From Acetofilamentum sp. (lineage in GTDB: Bacteria > Bacteroidota > Bacteroidia > Bacteroidales > JAFGUD01): DNA of 6,707 nucleotides. Positions 5,815 to 6,707 of the stretch are shown piece by piece. Both the position numbers and the translations under genes were made by a program. Position 1 is the stretch's first letter; each line of letters begins with the position of its first letter. The notes under the pieces were generated by a model. The model saw only the letters and a program-made list of their open reading frames with translations, did not search any database and was not told the DNA's origin. Where the stretch lies: assembly GCA_020722645.1 (NCBI GenBank), contig DYKL01000196.1, positions 1 to 6,707 of the forward strand, written 5' to 3'.

Positions 5815-6456
5815 GCTAATTGACAAATTATCACATTGGCTAATTGACACATTATCACATTGGCTAATTGACAAATTACCACATTGGCTAATTGACACAT
5901 TATCACACTGGCTAATTGACACATTATCACATTGGCTAATTGACACATTATCACATTGGCTAATTGACACATTATCACATTGGCTAATTGACAAATTACC
6001 ACATTGGCTAATTGACACATTATCACACTGGCTAATTGACACATTATCACATTGGCTAATTGACACATTATCACATTGGCTAATTGACACATTATCACAT
6101 TGGCTAATTGACAAATTATCACATTGGCTAATTGACACATTATCACACTGGCTAATTGACACATTATCACATTGGCTAATTGACACATTATCACACTGGC
6201 TAATTGACAAATTACCACATTGGCTAATTGACAAATTACCACATTGGCTAATTGACAAATTACCACATTGGCTAATTGACAAATTATCACATTGGCTAAT
6301 TGACAAATTATCACATTGGCTAATTGACAAATTATCACATTGGCTAATTGACACATTATCACATTGGCTAATTGACAAATTACCACATTGGCTAATTGAC
6401 AAATTACCACATTTGCTAATTGACAAATTACCACATTGGCTAATTGACAAAATACC
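5815..6456. repeat. 24-bp tandem repeat (minisatellite), about 27 copies
   Basis: The unit is three diverged 8-mers: gctaattg, then acaaatta (or acacatta), then tcacattg (or ccacattg, tcacactg). Copies start every 24 bases from 5815. The 27th is truncated and runs into taccccccg at 6453-6461. Variation is confined to about four positions, giving unit types A (aaattatc), B (acattatc), C (aaattacc) and B' (B with cacact). One unit near 6412 has tttg instead of ttgg. Because 24 is divisible by 3 and the unit lacks stops in some phases, one plus frame (LIDTLSHW) and two minus frames (ICQLANVM-like and CDNVSISQ-like) stay open for more than 600 bases. I regard these as noncoding: they have no initiation signal and no sequence outside the repeat. 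There are no spacers, so it is not a CRISPR array. Confidence 0.95.
5864..6183. repeat. 120-bp higher-order repeat inside the 24-bp array
   Basis: Five consecutive 24-bp units of types C, B', B, B, B (5864-5983) are followed by the same order (5984-6103), and a third partial round begins after one type A unit. The 60-base blocks at 5881-5940, 6001-6060 and 6121-6180 are identical. The blocks 5941-6000 and 6061-6120 differ only at one base near their ends. This is direct evidence of recent duplication of a multi-unit segment rather than only single-unit slippage. Confidence 0.85.
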
Positions 6457-6486
6457 CCCCGCCTTTTAGGAGGGGGTCAGGGGGTA
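6453..6486. other. C/G-rich inverted repeat with two alternative folds at the array end
   Basis: Fold 1 pairs CCCCC (6456-6460) and CC (6462-6463) with GG (6469-6470) and GGGGG (6472-6476), with one g/a mismatch and the loop tttta. Fold 2 pairs TACCCCC (6453-6459) perfectly with GGGGGTA (6480-6486). The two use the same C tract and exclude each other. It lies where the 24-bp array breaks off. No T run follows, so a standard terminator is unlikely. The string ccccctgacccccta on the other strand recalls an interspersed Bacteroidetes repeat, which is my recollection only. Confidence 0.65.
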
Positions 6487-6537
6487 ATGACACTAACATA
6501 AGATATTATTTATATTTTCTATAAGCTCCTTTCTTTG

Positions 6538-6582
6538 TTATTCTAGGAAATTGCCTTCCGGGTCTTTGGCGTATAATCTTAC
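6538..6582 (-). pseudogene. possible remnant of a VOC/glyoxalase-like C-terminus
   Basis: On the minus strand a 14-codon stretch reads VRLYAKDPEGNFLE and then a stop. This resembles the conserved KDPDGN-hydrophobic-hydrophobic-E end of vicinal-oxygen-chelate (glyoxalase/bleomycin-resistance-like) domains. A stop codon lies directly upstream in the same frame and nothing else of the domain is visible. Another minus frame across 6506-6592 reads a basic 28-residue stretch, so either or both may be chance. Treat this as a hint only. Confidence 0.2.
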
Positions 6583-6587
6583 TTAAC

Positions 6588-6611
6588 CCAAATTATTCAT
6601 AAAAAATTTGG
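6588..6611. repeat. 7-bp inverted repeat
   Basis: CCAAATT (6588-6594) and AATTTGG (6605-6611) are exact reverse complements around a 10-base loop. It is followed by aaaaat, not a T run, on the plus strand, and on the minus strand by a mixed sequence. It stands 5 bases before a longer inverted repeat, which suggests a structured noncoding segment or the end of an element. Confidence 0.45.
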
Positions 6612-6616
6612 AAAAA

Positions 6617-6677
6617 TGGGTGTAATTATTTAATTTTGAAGCAATTAAAAGCAAAAAATAACAAAAAATTACACCCA
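6617..6677. repeat. 61-bp inverted repeat with 11-bp perfect arms
   Basis: TGGGTGTAATT (6617-6627) and AATTACACCCA (6667-6677) are perfect reverse complements. Inside lies a second small stem, TTTAATT (6629-6635) with AATTAAA (6643-6649). Arms of 11 bases with GC content above their surroundings are unlikely by chance. It could be a miniature inverted-repeat element, the end of an insertion sequence continuing past the window, or a protein-binding operator. The window ends 30 bases later, so these cannot be separated here. Confidence 0.55.
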
Positions 6678-6707
6678 AAAATGAGTAATAAAAATACAGT
6701 GTTTTTT

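Noticed and set aside
5796..6450. Two overlapping minus-strand open frames of 212 codons with 8-residue repeats (ICQLANV- and SISQCDN-like)
   Set aside because: They are a by-product of a 24-bp tandem repeat whose length is divisible by three and which lacks stops in these phases. A plus frame is open as well. There is no unique sequence, signal peptide or promoter, so coding is not supported.
5735..6456. CRISPR array
   Set aside because: The units are contiguous and near-identical with no unique spacers, and no cas gene is present.
6453..6490. Canonical rho-independent terminator for gatD
   Set aside because: The hairpin is G/C-rich but has no T run after it and stands more than 700 bases beyond the gatD stop, behind the array.

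Overview
The window looks like a chromosomal segment from an AT-rich Bacteroidota, probably a Bacteroidales relative. Four things point that way: a lipoprotein that I recognise as the Bacteroidetes-restricted DUF4831 family; starts with no Shine-Dalgarno sequence and A-rich leaders; intergenic motifs resembling the Bacteroidetes -33/-7 promoter (TTTG / TAnnTTTG); and secreted proteins with short Lys-initiated signal peptides. No rRNA or tRNA gene and no intact transposase gene is visible.

Left part (1-2206): a 335-base gene-free edge holds a perfect 10-bp hairpin. Three minus-strand genes follow. In transcription order they are a Bcp/PrxQ-type peroxiredoxin, a small secreted protein of unknown family 9 bases behind it, and a secreted right-handed parallel beta-helix protein after an 80-base gap. 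The first two are very probably one transcript.

Middle (2207-5734): an 85-base divergent intergenic region carries candidate promoters in both directions. A plus-strand cluster follows: a short Wzz-like polysaccharide co-polymerase without a kinase domain, a DUF4831 lipoprotein overlapping it by 8 bases, and, after 28 bases, a full-length archaeal-type GatD, the asparaginase-like subunit of Glu-tRNA(Gln) amidotransferase. All four expected catalytic residues of GatD are present. Its partner GatE is not in the window. The first two genes are envelope proteins; the link to gatD is positional only.

Right part (5735-6707): directly after the gatD stop codon there are about 720 bases of continuous 8-bp periodicity. 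Ten simple 8-mers lead into about 27 copies of a 24-bp unit, itself three diverged 8-mers, and inside that a 120-bp higher-order duplication can be read. Because 24 is a multiple of 3, the array gives long but spurious open frames. It ends at a C/G-rich hairpin unusual for this AT-rich DNA. The last 220 bases hold two more inverted repeats and a possible tiny gene remnant, but no supported gene.

The best candidates for something under-described are the nested 8/24/120-bp array after gatD and the archaeal-type GatD in a bacterial context. I see no CRISPR array, no toxin-antitoxin pair and no recognisable defence system.
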